From assembly GCA_964433555.1 (NCBI GenBank), contig CAYSRG010000012.1, forward strand, positions 3,140 to 67,139: a DNA stretch of 64,000 bases, given 5' to 3'. This DNA is from Stramentimicrobium sp964433555. Lineage in GTDB: Bacteria > Atribacterota > Phoenicimicrobiia > Phoenicimicrobiales > Stramentimicrobiaceae. Made by a program: the position numbers and the translations under genes. The notes under the pieces are model-generated. The model worked only from the letters and a program-made list of their open reading frames with translations. It was not told the origin of the DNA and searched no databases. Below are positions 1 through 9,235 of this stretch, one piece after another. Position 1 is the stretch's first letter, and every line of letters starts with the position of its first letter.

Positions 1-1
1 A

Positions 2-1405
2 AACATTAATAAATTTAAGACTACTAAATACAGTGAAAAAGAATTTAAAAGAGGTAAAAAGGCTTATTTTAGTAGAAAGAAGCCGATTTTTGATGCAACC
101 GGCAAATATTTGGGATCGTTAATAATGATATCTGACATCACCAAACAAAAGCAATTGGAAAAGATATTGAGGGAAAGCAGGGAAAATTATAGAGAAATTA
201 TTAATGGAATGAATGATACGGCCTGGATTATTGGTTTTAACGGAAAGTTTGTAGAGGCTAACAAATCTGCAGTGAGTACATTGGGCTATTCTAGAAAGGA
301 ATTGCTCTTAATTGGACCAGAAGATATTGATTCTAATCTATCTCATGAACAGATAACGAATCTTATCAAACAAATGCCTCATGATAAGATACAGACTTTT
401 GAGACACAACATAAAACTAAGACCGGGAGAATAATTCCAGTAGAGATTAGCTCCAGTCTTGTGAATTATCAAGGGGAAAAAGCAATCTTAAGTATCGCTA
501 GAGATATTACCCAACGAAAGCAGGCAGAAGAAGCCTTGCGGAAAAGTCAGGAGGAATTTCTCAGCCTTTTTCAAAGTAATCCGGAAGCCACCGTGTATGC
601 TGATGAGAAGGGCTATGTCATTTATGTTAATTCCAGATTTACGGAACTTTTCGGTTATACGTTAGAAGAATTCAAAGGGAAGAGCATTGATTCAGGTTTA
701 ATTCAAACCCCTGAACTAACAGAAGAAGCAAAAGTGCTAACTAAAAATGGTCTTAGCAAAGACTATGTAGGAATGGAAACGGTAAGAAAGAAAAAAGACG
801 GCACTTTAGTCCCGGTCTATATCAGTGGTTCCCCTGTAATTGTTGATAATCAAGTTAAAGGCACCATTGCAGTGTATTATGATATCTCCGAAAGGAAAAA
901 AGCAGAAGAACAGCTTAAAAAGCTCTCTCGTACTGACACCTTAACCGGATGCTATAACCGCAGGTATGGTTTGGATTTAATCAAAAGACAGATTAAATTA
1001 GCTAACCGCAATGAATTACCACTATTACTAGCCTTCTTTGATATAGATAATTTTAAGAAAATTAATGATGATTATGGTCATTTAGAGGGAGATGAAGTTT
1101 TAAAAAGAGTTGCCAGTTTATTTAAAGCAAAATTAAGAGAGGTCGACATCATCTGCCGTATGGGAGGAGATGAATTCTTATTAGCTTTCCCCGATAGTTC
1201 TTTAAAAGAAACTACTTTGATTACAAGCCGACTTGAGAAAATAATTTCCCAATATAATAAAAAGAGCAACAAAGATTATCAACTTAGCTTGAGCATAGGT
1301 TTTTCTGAATACTTACCAGATAAACCTAAAGAATTAGATGAATTGATAAGTATTGCTGACCAGGAAATGTATAAAGACAAGCATAGTAAAAAAATGAAAA
1401 TGTAA
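2..1405 (+). CDS. PAS-PAS-PAS-GGDEF diguanylate cyclase, 5' end outside window
   Basis: Predicted sensor that makes cyclic di-GMP from two GTP. The frame is open from base 2, so the N-terminus lies outside the window; the first internal ATG at 110 is not the true start. About 467 residues are visible: the tail of one PAS/PAC domain, two further PAS/PAC domains (each ending in a D-I-[TS]-x-[RK]-K linker), then a C-terminal GGDEF domain. The signature GGDEF is intact and is preceded by an RxxD motif (REVD) five residues upstream, the usual product-inhibition site. No membrane segment is visible in this part. The ligand of the PAS domains cannot be read from sequence. Confidence 0.9.
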   Translation, partial: NINKFKTTKYSEKEFKRGKKAYFSRKKPIFDATGKYLGSLIMISDITKQKQLEKILRESRENYREIINGMNDTAWIIGFNGKFVEANKSAVSTLGYSRKELLLIGPEDIDSNLSHEQITNLIKQMPHDKIQTFETQHKTKTGRIIPVEISSSLVNYQGEKAILSIARDITQRKQAEEALRKSQEEFLSLFQSNPEATVYADEKGYVIYVNSRFTELFGYTLEEFKGKSIDSGLIQTPELTEEAKVLTKNGLSKDYVGMETVRKKKDGTLVPVYISGSPVIVDNQVKGTIAVYYDISERKKAEEQLKKLSRTDTLTGCYNRRYGLDLIKRQIKLANRNELPLLLAFFDIDNFKKINDDYGHLEGDEVLKRVASLFKAKLREVDIICRMGGDEFLLAFPDSSLKETTLITSRLEKIISQYNKKSNKDYQLSLSIGFSEYLPDKPKELDELISIADQEMYKDKHSKKMKM

Positions 1406-1870
1406 TCATATAATGTTCAGACTATAAAGACTGGATACATACATAGAAAGAATTATCTGGCATCTTTACTATAATGGCAGATTAGAAAAGATTAGATATT
1501 ATAAAAGATATTAACCTGTTACTTAATAAAATAATATTAGTTTTGTTATTTTTAATTATTATTTTCTACCCGATACTATTTTAAAATGCTATAATATATA
1601 TGTTTACTTGAGTGTGATTTCTAAATTGCACTCCTTTTTTATATGACTGCTACACTGGAAGTCTAGCACATGCTTTGTAATCAAATAAGTTGTTTTACTA
1701 TACTGTAAGATTTTCCGGAAGATGTATTATAGTCACACCACCGTTAATTATATGGTGTATTTGTTTATCTGATAACATAAATGAAATAAGTAACATTATA
1801 AAGGTAACTCTTTTTTAGTTGTATAATATTATAAATATATTTTATTTGTAAACCAATTTGGATAAGAGAA
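1406..1870. other. Intergenic region before mgtE
   Basis: AT-rich spacer of about 465 bases. It holds the hairpin listed at 1610-1641 and a small 6-bp inverted repeat at about 1735-1759. I looked for an M-box magnesium riboswitch ahead of mgtE and could not recognise one. No coding sequence is supported. Confidence 0.5.
1610..1641 (+). terminator. Putative rho-independent terminator
   Basis: GAGTGT pairs with GCACTC (one G-U) and is followed by CTTTTTTA. It lies 205 bases after the cyclase stop, with a TATAAT-like sequence just upstream, so it may end either the cyclase transcript or a short RNA. Confidence 0.45.
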
Positions 1871-3229
1871 ATGGGAAAAAACATAGATATTCAAAAAATT
1901 AAAATATTTCTGGAAGAGAATAACATAGAAGAATTAAAAAATCTGGTAGAGGATCTTCACCCCAATGATTTTAAAACTATCGCTGAAGAACTTACAACTG
2001 AAGATATCATTAAAATGTTCCACCTTGTAGAAGATCAGGAAACAATAGCTGCATATATAGCTGAATTATCACCTGAGGTACAGTCTGATTTACTCAAAAT
2101 AATGGATAAAAAGCAGGCTTCAGAAATACTGGAAGAGATGGATACAGATGATGCAGTGGATATATTAACTGAAATTACTCCCGAAGTATCCCGTGAAATC
2201 CTTAATTTAATGCCTCCAGAAGAAGCTGATGGAATTGAAGAGCTCATGAAATATGAAGAGAATACTGCCGGGAGTATCATGAATAATGAGTTTGTTGCTC
2301 TTCCAGGACACTTGACTGCAGAACAATCTATTCAGTATATCCGGGAGATAAGCCCGGAAGCGGAAATGATTTATTATGTTTATGTGTTAGATGAGAGAAA
2401 AAAGTTGATAGGTGTTTTATCATTAAGAGATTTGATAGTAGCTGATCCAAAAAATAAAATAACTGAAATAATAGAAGAGAATGTTATTAGTGTGATAGAC
2501 ACAGAAGATCAGGAGATAGTAGCCAGAGTCATTTCAGATTATGATTTACTGGCTATACCGGTTATCAATAAGCAGGGAATCATGGTTGGTATCATTACGG
2601 TAGACGATATTATTGATGTCCTGGAAGAAGAAGTAACCGAAGATATCCATAAGATGGTTGGTTCGAATGAATTTTATGAAGACAGGTTAATTAAGGCAAG
2701 CCCTCTGCAAAGGGCAAAAGCCCGTTTGCCCTGGCTTATGGTATGTTTGGCAGGGCAGATGTTTTCCGGCAAAGTCATTGAGTTCTATTCCGGTATTTTA
2801 CAAATGGTAATAGCATTAGCCTTTTTTATCCCTATTATTATGGATATGGGGGGTAATATCGGTTCTCAATCATCTACCATTACCGTTAGAGGGCTAGCCA
2901 CCGGACAGCTTCGATTGGATGAATTATGGCAGAATGTCTGGACAGAAACAAAAACAGGATTCTTTATCGGATTGCTTACCAGCATGGTCATTTTTCTAGT
3001 TACCTATTTATGGCAGAGAAATTATATCCTGTCAATAAGTATTGGTTTATCTGCTTTTATTACTGCAATTTTAGCTGCTACTATCGGAACGTTTTTGCCG
3101 TTAATTTTTAGCCGGTTTAAGATTGATCCTGCCATTGCTGCCGGCCCTTTTATTACAACCATAAGCGATGTGATTAATTTAACGATTTACTTTAGTATCG
3201 CAACTATTCTTTTTGGTTATTTTAGATAA
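1871..3229 (+). CDS. mgtE: Magnesium transporter MgtE
   Basis: Mg2+ channel/transporter of the inner membrane, usual MgtE length (452 residues). Order: acidic N-terminal superhelical MgtE_N domain (about 25-130), paired CBS domains (about 135-255) that sense Mg2+, a linker helix, then five hydrophobic transmembrane segments from about 285. The membrane part contains the conserved stretch around GGNIGSQSS that lines the pore in the family. The ATG follows a weak GATAAGAG region; no better start is seen. It stands alone, with no partner gene and no recognisable M-box leader. Confidence 0.95.
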   Translation: MGKNIDIQKIKIFLEENNIEELKNLVEDLHPNDFKTIAEELTTEDIIKMFHLVEDQETIAAYIAELSPEVQSDLLKIMDKKQASEILEEMDTDDAVDILTEITPEVSREILNLMPPEEADGIEELMKYEENTAGSIMNNEFVALPGHLTAEQSIQYIREISPEAEMIYYVYVLDERKKLIGVLSLRDLIVADPKNKITEIIEENVISVIDTEDQEIVARVISDYDLLAIPVINKQGIMVGIITVDDIIDVLEEEVTEDIHKMVGSNEFYEDRLIKASPLQRAKARLPWLMVCLAGQMFSGKVIEFYSGILQMVIALAFFIPIIMDMGGNIGSQSSTITVRGLATGQLRLDELWQNVWTETKTGFFIGLLTSMVIFLVTYLWQRNYILSISIGLSAFITAILAATIGTFLPLIFSRFKIDPAIAAGPFITTISDVINLTIYFSIATILFGYFR

Positions 3230-3368
3230 TTATTGTAATTTATAGGATCTTAATCTTAAAATACCTTTATCCTGATAACTCCTCTTTTGTATTTCAGGCA
3301 ATTTCTATAATTCAAATAGCTTTTTCTTTATATAATAATCAGGAATAAAAAGGACAGCTGGGAAACAG

Positions 3369-3400
3369 AAAAGAGACTTTTGCCTTCTCTTTTTTTGCCT
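3369..3400 (+). terminator. Putative terminator after mgtE
   Basis: AAAAGAGA pairs with TCTCTTTT and runs into a seven-base T tract, about 140 bases after the mgtE stop. The stem is AT-rich, so support is moderate. Confidence 0.45.
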
Positions 3401-3524
3401 GAAAAAAAAGATATAAGCGGCTTGTCTGTGGGACCGGCTATCCTCATGTAATGGATATATTCTCTAAAAATAGCTTCTTGGGGATATAACTTAGTATGTA
3501 AGTGTTGTCTTGCCCTGTATCCAT

Positions 3525-3947
3525 TTATATTAGGATTTGATTGGCAGCGATTAATCCGGCTTGAATTATCAAATCAGCAGAGATTGTTTCATGTGTTTGT
3601 CCATCTACTTCAATAGTCCTGCAATCCGAAGGTCTACAGACATCACAGCAAGGACTTTGCCCGACATCTCCTTTGATTATATTTTCAATTGGCTGGTCAT
3701 TTATCCAGATACGGTTTGATTGTAAAGGTTCTTTTTTAAATTCTGAAATATTCAGTTCTTCTTTTTCCAGGTTAACATCAATTCCCAGAGGTATAAGTGC
3801 TTGTTTGAGCTTATCTATTGCCTTATCAAGTTCCTGTTCTGTAGCTCCACACCTGGGACAGGTTTCTCCTTTAGTAACTAACCTTTGCCATTTTATATTC
3901 AGAGTTTTTAGATTATTACATCCACATTGTTTTTTATTTTCACCCAT
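3525..3947 (-). CDS. DUF2703-family cysteine-rich protein
   Basis: Cytosolic protein of 140 residues whose function is not established; recognised as a DUF2703 type. Cysteines are clustered: CGC near the N-terminus, ETCPRCG at about 30, and SPCCDVCRPSDC at about 105. The pattern suggests metal or metalloid binding (inference). It is divergent from the arsR promoter at 4.0 kb, so it probably belongs to the same arsenic response. Two starts are possible: 3959 (AGGGAG directly abutting the ATG) or 3947 (AAAGG with a 4-base gap); the second is preferred. Confidence 0.7.
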   Translation of the reverse strand: MGENKKQCGCNNLKTLNIKWQRLVTKGETCPRCGATEQELDKAIDKLKQALIPLGIDVNLEKEELNISEFKKEPLQSNRIWINDQPIENIIKGDVGQSPCCDVCRPSDCRTIEVDGQTHETISADLIIQAGLIAANQILI

Positions 3948-3996
3948 TTTACCTTTCATCTCCCTAAGCTTCTTTAAATAACATTTATAATTTATA

Positions 3997-4024
3997 TTGA
4001 CAAATCTATTTTGAGTGCTATTAT
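3997..4024 (+). promoter_or_regulatory. Promoter of the arsR operon
   Basis: TTGACA at 3997-4002 and TATTAT at 4019-4024 are separated by 16 bases, a good sigma-70/A type promoter placed 35 bases before the arsR ATG. Confidence 0.75.
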
Positions 4025-4043
4025 ATAGCAGAGATGCTATATA
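4022..4043 (+). promoter_or_regulatory. ArsR operator, perfect inverted repeat
   Basis: TATATAGC, six bases, then GCTATATA: a perfect 8-bp inverted repeat overlapping the -10 box and the expected transcription start. Position and symmetry fit autorepression by the ArsR protein encoded immediately downstream. Confidence 0.75.
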
Positions 4044-4058
4044 GTCAAGGAGTATTTT

Positions 4059-4421
4059 ATGGAAAGATTATCACAGGTTTGTGATATGTTATCAGATAAA
4101 AATCGGCTTAGAATTTTGAAGCTATTAGAAAAAAAGCCTATGTGCGTCTGTGAATTAACTTACGTACTTGGCATTCGCCAGCCTAGCATATCAAGACACT
4201 TAAGAAAACTCAAGGAAGCAGGGTTGATTGATATCCGCAAGGATGGCCTCTGGAATGAATATTTTATTAATCGTAAAGGTGATGAATATTCCAGAGTACT
4301 GATGGGCATTTTAAGTGGATGGATTAATGATGACCCGGTCATTGTTGAAGATATCAAAAAGTCAGCACAGGCATGTCGTGAAGTTCTTTGTAATCAACAA
4401 AAAAGCAATTATTGTACTTAA
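4059..4421 (+). CDS. arsR: ArsR-family metalloid-responsive repressor
   Basis: Winged-helix repressor (120 residues) expected to leave its operator on binding As(III) or Sb(III). The CVC pair in MCVCEL, at the start of the predicted sensing helix, is the classical arsenite site of ArsR. The recognition helix follows (RQPSISRHLRKLKEAG). First gene of a co-directional run that includes a permease, two thioredoxin-like proteins, a CcdA-like protein and an ACR3 pump, with a perfect inverted repeat overlapping its -10 box. Ends in a Cys-containing tail (NYCT), which could contribute to sensing but is not diagnostic. Confidence 0.9.
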   Translation: MERLSQVCDMLSDKNRLRILKLLEKKPMCVCELTYVLGIRQPSISRHLRKLKEAGLIDIRKDGLWNEYFINRKGDEYSRVLMGILSGWINDDPVIVEDIKKSAQACREVLCNQQKSNYCT

Positions 4422-4493
4422 TATAAGATAGCTTAAAAGCTATAATGATAAATTATTATAAATCTATAACCTTTAATTGGAGGAAATATTTTA

Positions 4494-5672
4494 TTGAAAA
4501 GGAATTTAAAATTTTTAGTAATCATAGGAGGATTCCTCCTTTTTTATTTTTTACCACTGGAAAGTTTCAGATTTCGTAATCCATTTTTTGAAGCCCTGGC
4601 TATGTTAAATATATATGCCCGGGAGCATGTTATTTTTAGTTTGATCCCGGCTTTTTTAATTGCTGGTGCTATCTATCAGTTTATGGATCAGAATACGGTT
4701 TTGAAGTATCTGGGTGCTAAAACCAATAAAGTATTAGCTTATTTTGTGGCATCTGTTTCAGGTTCAATTTTGACTGTCTGTTCCTGTACTATATTGCCAT
4801 TATTCTCGGGTATTTACAAAAAAGGAGCAGGATTAGGCCCAGCTATTGCCTTTCTTTACTCAGGACCAGCTATTAATGCACTGGCAATTATCTTGACTGC
4901 CCGAATATTAGGTTGGCAATTGGGCTTAGCAAGGGCTATTGGAGCCATATTGTTTAGTGTCATTATTGGACTTTGTATGCATTTTATCTTTCTTTCTGAA
5001 GAAAAAGAAAGGCAAGCCAATGGGGAATTTCAACTGGGAAATATTGAAAATAAAATCAATCAAAGGAACGGGCTGCAGAATATACTCTATTTTCTCTCCA
5101 TGATCGGCTTTATGGTCTTTGCCAACTGGGCTGAACCGCAAACAGGGGATGAGAGTCTGTGGTCTATGATTTTCCAGTATAAAGGGTATTTAGCAATCGG
5201 ATTTGTCTTATTGTTTATTTATATTCTAGTTTACTGGTTTAGGAAAGAGGAGATGATTCCCTGGCTGGAATCCTCCTGGAACTTTGCCCAGCAAATTATG
5301 CCCTTACTCTTTTTAGGCATCTTCTTTTCCGGGCTTCTATTGGGTAGGCCTGGAGAAGAAGGATTAATTCCTTCCCGTTTTATTGCTTCTCTGGTAGGAG
5401 GGAATTCTTTCGAGGCTAATTTCTTTGCCTCTATAGTGGGAGCTTTTATGTATTTTGCTACATGTACTGAAGTACCTGTAATGCAGGGATTGATCGGTTC
5501 CGGGATGGGACAGGGGCCAGCACTGGCTCTATTACTTGCTGGTCCGGCCTTAAGTTTACCCAATATGCTGGTCATCCGGAGCGTTATAGGAACAAGAAAA
5601 ACAGTCACTTATGTATCTTTGGTTATTATTATAGCTACTATAAGTGGTATAGTCTATGGATCTCTGGTTTAA
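4494..5672 (+). CDS. DUF318 (ArsP-type) permease
   Basis: Integral membrane permease of 392 residues with about ten hydrophobic segments. It contains the family motif around CSCTILPLFSGIYKKGAGLG and, in the second half, a matching TCTEVPVM segment, indicating the two-repeat fold of DUF318 permeases. Members such as ArsP export trivalent organoarsenicals; the substrate here is inferred from context. The start is TTG, with GGAGG 9 bases upstream. It lies 72 bases after arsR and is followed by a small thioredoxin, an arrangement common for this family. A split version of the same family occurs at 50.1-51.2 kb. Confidence 0.85.
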   Translation: MKRNLKFLVIIGGFLLFYFLPLESFRFRNPFFEALAMLNIYAREHVIFSLIPAFLIAGAIYQFMDQNTVLKYLGAKTNKVLAYFVASVSGSILTVCSCTILPLFSGIYKKGAGLGPAIAFLYSGPAINALAIILTARILGWQLGLARAIGAILFSVIIGLCMHFIFLSEEKERQANGEFQLGNIENKINQRNGLQNILYFLSMIGFMVFANWAEPQTGDESLWSMIFQYKGYLAIGFVLLFIYILVYWFRKEEMIPWLESSWNFAQQIMPLLFLGIFFSGLLLGRPGEEGLIPSRFIASLVGGNSFEANFFASIVGAFMYFATCTEVPVMQGLIGSGMGQGPALALLLAGPALSLPNMLVIRSVIGTRKTVTYVSLVIIIATISGIVYGSLV

Positions 5673-5701
5673 TAAAATTGAATAAAAAATAAAGGAGAAA
5701 A

Positions 5702-5947
5702 ATGATGAAGATTGAAGTTTTGGGAATGGGATGTCCTAAATGCAAGAAATTATTTCAGAATGCCCAGCAGGCTGTTGAGAAATCGGGTATCCAGGCTGAG
5801 GTGATTAAGGTAGAAGATTTAAATAAAATCACAGACTATGGAGTGATGATGACACCGGCTCTGGTGCTTGACGGGAAAGTAAAGGCAACAGGCAAAATAC
5901 CAAATGTCCAGGAGATTGTCAATTGGATTAAGGAGAAGACTCAATAA
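5702..5947 (+). CDS. Small thioredoxin-like redox-active disulfide protein
   Basis: An 81-residue minimal thioredoxin-fold protein with the active site GMGCPKCKK, typical of the redox-active disulfide protein 2 family that travels with DUF318 permeases. Cytosolic (no signal). Probably passes electrons to the permease or to a metalloid substrate; this is inference from gene neighbourhood. ATGATG gives two adjacent starts, both served by AAAGGAG. The typical cis-Pro is present in MMTPALVL. Confidence 0.85.
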   Translation: MMKIEVLGMGCPKCKKLFQNAQQAVEKSGIQAEVIKVEDLNKITDYGVMMTPALVLDGKVKATGKIPNVQEIVNWIKEKTQ

Positions 5948-5959
5948 AGGAACCCTTTG

Positions 5960-6385
5960 ATGAAGAATAAAAAAGTATATTCTGTACTATTGATTGTATT
6001 AATCGCTTTTGTTGGATTGGGTTTAAAGACAATATTGAATCAGAATGTTACCGGATCTACACAGGAGGTCATTCTACCAGAAGATAAGCCTATTACAAAT
6101 AACATTAAGGTAACCTTTGTCGAATTGGGCTCTGTAGGCTGTATCCCCTGCGATAAGATGCAGCCTATTCTGAAGGAGATTGCCAGAGAATACCAGGGGC
6201 AGGTTGAGGTTGTCTTTTATGATGTGAAGACTCCGGCAGGAAAACCTTATGCTGAGGAATTTCAGGTCCGGGCGATACCGACTCAGGTCTTTCTGGACAA
6301 AGAGGGTAAAGAGTATTTCCGGCATTTGGGATTCTTCCCCAAAGAAGAAGTAGTTAATGTATTGCAACAACAGGGAGTTAGGTAA
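5960..6385 (+). CDS. Membrane-anchored thioredoxin
   Basis: Thioredoxin-fold protein (141 residues) with an N-terminal hydrophobic anchor (about residues 6-22), so the catalytic domain should face outside. The active site is CIPC (GSVGCIPCDKM) and the cis-Pro loop reads AIPTQVF. It overlaps the CcdA-like gene by one base (TAATG), implying translational coupling: the CcdA-like protein would feed it electrons across the membrane. Substrate not known; in this operon it may keep metalloid-binding thiols reduced. ATG at 5960 is preferred to the TTG at 5957. Confidence 0.85.
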   Translation: MKNKKVYSVLLIVLIAFVGLGLKTILNQNVTGSTQEVILPEDKPITNNIKVTFVELGSVGCIPCDKMQPILKEIAREYQGQVEVVFYDVKTPAGKPYAEEFQVRAIPTQVFLDKEGKEYFRHLGFFPKEEVVNVLQQQGVR

Positions 6386-7086
6386 TGTCAGTAGCATTAT
6401 TTGAATGGCTAAATAATCTACTCCAATCCAGCTATCTTTTTGCTTTCATTGCCTCACTGGTGTGGGGAGTTTTGAGTGTATTGCTCAGCCCCTGTCATTT
6501 AGCCAGCATTCCGCTAATTGTAGCTTTTATAGGGGAACAGGGGAGCATGACGACCAGAAGAGCTTTTTGGCTATCAACTTCTTTTTCTGTAGGAATATTG
6601 GTGACTATTAGTGTGATCGGATTGATTACCGGTCTCCTGGGCTGGATGCTGGGTGACATCGGAGTTTATGGAAACTATTTTGTAGCCATCATCTTTTTTG
6701 TTATCGGTCTTCATTTATTGGAAATAATTGAAATTCCATTTATAAGAAAAACTAATCAGCCGGTTTTTCAAAGAAAAGGAATGTTATCAGCATTAATTTT
6801 AGGGCTTATTTTCGGTATCGCTCTGGGACCATGTACTTTTGCTTATATGGCACCCATGCTGGGAATCGTCTTTACCGTATCAGCGACTCAATTTCTTTTT
6901 GCAATTTTGCTTTTATTATTTTATAGTATTGGACATTGCTCGGTCATTATCTTTGCCGGGACTTTTACGGAAGTCATTCAGCGATATCTGCACTGGAATA
7001 AAGACTCACAAGGAATGATTATAGTGAAAAAGATATGTGGCGTTTTAGTCATCTTAGGTGGTATTTATTTAATTTGGTGTATCTGA
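6385..7086 (+). CDS. CcdA/DsbD-like transmembrane electron transporter
   Basis: Six-helix membrane protein (233 residues) of the cytochrome c biogenesis CcdA / DsbD-beta family, moving reducing equivalents from cytosolic thioredoxin to an extracytoplasmic partner. The two redox cysteines are in LSPCHLASIP (about 32) and ALGPCTFAYM (about 150), the paired-Pro motif of the family. Translationally coupled to the preceding anchored thioredoxin. Similar thioredoxin/CcdA pairs accompany permeases and ars genes in anaerobes (known); their exact function is not settled. Confidence 0.85.
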   Translation: MSVALFEWLNNLLQSSYLFAFIASLVWGVLSVLLSPCHLASIPLIVAFIGEQGSMTTRRAFWLSTSFSVGILVTISVIGLITGLLGWMLGDIGVYGNYFVAIIFFVIGLHLLEIIEIPFIRKTNQPVFQRKGMLSALILGLIFGIALGPCTFAYMAPMLGIVFTVSATQFLFAILLLLFYSIGHCSVIIFAGTFTEVIQRYLHWNKDSQGMIIVKKICGVLVILGGIYLIWCI

Positions 7087-7099
7087 AAGGAGTTAGTGT

Positions 7100-8272
7100 A
7101 TGGCTAAAGAAAATCAAGGTGGTTTAAGTATCTTTGAACAATATTTAACGCTCTGGGTCTTGCTATGTATTGCCGCTGGAATTATTTTTGGCAAAATAGC
7201 TCCCGGTGCTGCCAAGTTTCTGGATGGAATCGCGATTTATGTGAACAATGCACCGGTTATTTCAATCCCCATTGCCATCTGTCTCTTTTTTATGATGTAT
7301 CCCATTATGGTAAAGATTGACTTTGCGGAAGTGTTAAGAGCAGGCAAGTCTCCCAAACCGGTAGGTTTAACTTTATTTGCCAATTGGGCAGTCAAGCCCT
7401 TTACCATGTATCTGATCGCCTATTTCTTTTTAGGCTTTCTTTTCAGAAATTTAATTGGAGTTGAGGCAACAGATTTAGTGAAACTACCTCCAGGAGTGGA
7501 TTGGTCTGTAGGATCGGTGCATGGAGCCGGTACTGTAATATTAAGTGAAGGCATTAAGATGTTGGAAATTCCTCTCTGGAGAAGCTATCTTGCCGGATGC
7601 ATCCTCCTGGGTATCGCCCCTTGTACGGCCATGGTGCTGGTCTGGGGTTATCTGGCAAAAGGAAATGACGGGCATACCCTGGTGATGGTAGCCATCAATT
7701 CTCTTTCCATGTTATTTTTATATGGCCCGTTAGGCGGTTTCCTACTTGGAGTAGGAAAGATGCCAGTACCCTGGCAGGTATTACTTCTTTCCATCAGCAT
7801 TTATGTTGCGCTGCCTCTCGTTGCCGGTTATTATTCCCGGAAATGGCTTATCAGGCTAAAAGGAAAACAGTGGTTTAAAGAAAAATTCTTACACTTATTA
7901 ACCCCAGTTTCCATTATTGCCTTACTCTTTACCCTGGTCTTGCTATTCTCTTTTAAAGGAGATATCATCCTGACCCAGCCTTTAACGATCCTTTGGATTG
8001 CTATCCCTCTATTTATCCAGACTAATCTTATCTTTTTCCTTACTTATGGTTTAGCTAAACTAATTAAACTTAATTACCAGGATGCTGCTCCCTCTGCCTT
8101 GATTGGAGCAAGTAATCATTTTGAGGTGGCCATAGCCACAGCTACCATGATCTTTGGCTTGGCTTCCGGTGCCGCATTGGCAACGGTAGTAGGTGTCTTA
8201 ATTGAAGTCCCGGTGATGCTGATGCTGGTATCGGTATGTAAGAGGACGCAGGGTTTCTTTGCAACAAAATAA
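7100..8272 (+). CDS. ACR3-family arsenite efflux transporter
   Basis: Ten-helix membrane exporter of arsenite, 390 residues, a normal length for ACR3. The family cysteine is seen in IAPCTAMVLVW (around residue 175), the residue essential for As(III) transport, and the discontinuous helix motif lies near GASNHFEVAIA. Last gene of the arsR run, 13 bases after the CcdA-like gene with AAGGAG. No arsenate reductase (ArsC) is in the window, so the operon as seen handles As(III) or organoarsenicals. Confidence 0.92.
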   Translation: MAKENQGGLSIFEQYLTLWVLLCIAAGIIFGKIAPGAAKFLDGIAIYVNNAPVISIPIAICLFFMMYPIMVKIDFAEVLRAGKSPKPVGLTLFANWAVKPFTMYLIAYFFLGFLFRNLIGVEATDLVKLPPGVDWSVGSVHGAGTVILSEGIKMLEIPLWRSYLAGCILLGIAPCTAMVLVWGYLAKGNDGHTLVMVAINSLSMLFLYGPLGGFLLGVGKMPVPWQVLLLSISIYVALPLVAGYYSRKWLIRLKGKQWFKEKFLHLLTPVSIIALLFTLVLLFSFKGDIILTQPLTILWIAIPLFIQTNLIFFLTYGLAKLIKLNYQDAAPSALIGASNHFEVAIATATMIFGLASGAALATVVGVLIEVPVMLMLVSVCKRTQGFFATK

Positions 8273-8427
8273 AAGGTAAACTGCAAGAGTGAATGTAATA
8301 TTGAATCAAAACCAGATTTTTCACCTGAAGAAATATGATAGATTGTTTATAAAATGTTTTCTTAAGTTAAATTAAATGATTAAATAAAAAATGGATAAAA
8401 AACATTTTTAAGAAAGGAAAATAAATC

Positions 8428-9057
8428 GTGAAAAGAAAAACACTAATAATTTCATTATTTCTTATGACGTTTACGTTATTCTCTTTGTCTGGCTGTATTG
8501 TAAATAATAAACTGGTTATAGAAGAAATACCAAACCAGATTGCCAAGGTTGACCAGGAGTTTACTTACCAGATAATAGCCCATGACCAAACGAATAGTGA
8601 GTTATCTTACACATTATCCGGAGAACCGGAAGGGATGCAAATAAATTCTACTGGATTGATAACCTGGACTCCCGGAGAAAATCAAATGGGGGGACATACG
8701 GTAGAGGTAGAAGTAAGTAATGGAAGCGATTCGAGCATCGAACAGTTTGAGATTACTGTAGAAGCTATTTATCTTTCCTCATTAAGCGTAAATCCGTCCA
8801 GCATGATTATCAACAAAGGGCAATCAAAGACTATTAATTCCATTACCGCGCACTATGATGATGATTCTTCTGCGGATATCGAACTTAATGCCTGTACTTA
8901 TCAGTCAAATGTAGCCAGCGTTAGTGTTAGCAGCGGTGTCGTTAAAGTGTCAACTGCTTGCGGTGTTCCTAATGCAAAAATTACCATAAGCTATACAGAA
9001 GGAGATATAACAAAGAGCGCTACTGTAAACATTTATATACCTGGTGGGGGTGGATGA
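8428..9057 (+). CDS. Ig-like-domain lipoprotein
   Basis: Exported lipoprotein of 209 residues starting at GTG (AGAAAGG upstream). Signal peptide and lipobox end in LSGC (Cys about 23). After it come a putative Ig/cadherin-like domain (about 30-112; typical LITWTPGENQMGGHTVEVEVS) and a bacterial Ig-like group 2 domain (about 115-205). A paralogue with the same architecture is at 37.9 kb and a broken 3' fragment lies at 14.4 kb. Probably a surface or periplasmic binding scaffold; no catalytic motif is seen. Confidence 0.75.
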   Translation: MKRKTLIISLFLMTFTLFSLSGCIVNNKLVIEEIPNQIAKVDQEFTYQIIAHDQTNSELSYTLSGEPEGMQINSTGLITWTPGENQMGGHTVEVEVSNGSDSSIEQFEITVEAIYLSSLSVNPSSMIINKGQSKTINSITAHYDDDSSADIELNACTYQSNVASVSVSSGVVKVSTACGVPNAKITISYTEGDITKSATVNIYIPGGGG

Positions 9058-9235
9058 GGATCTTAATGTATTTTGGCAGGCTGCCAAAATGAATAGATAT
9101 TTGTGAACAAGAAGGAATCATTTTTACATCTAACTTATATTAAATGTTCAATATTAAAACGAATTCGCTAAAATACTTCAATAATGCTAAACTATATTTA
9201 AGGATTAAGCGATAACCTTTTATTAAGGATTTTGT

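Noticed and set aside
1406..1870. M-box riboswitch ahead of mgtE
   Set aside because: Looked for the conserved M-box blocks; none recognised.
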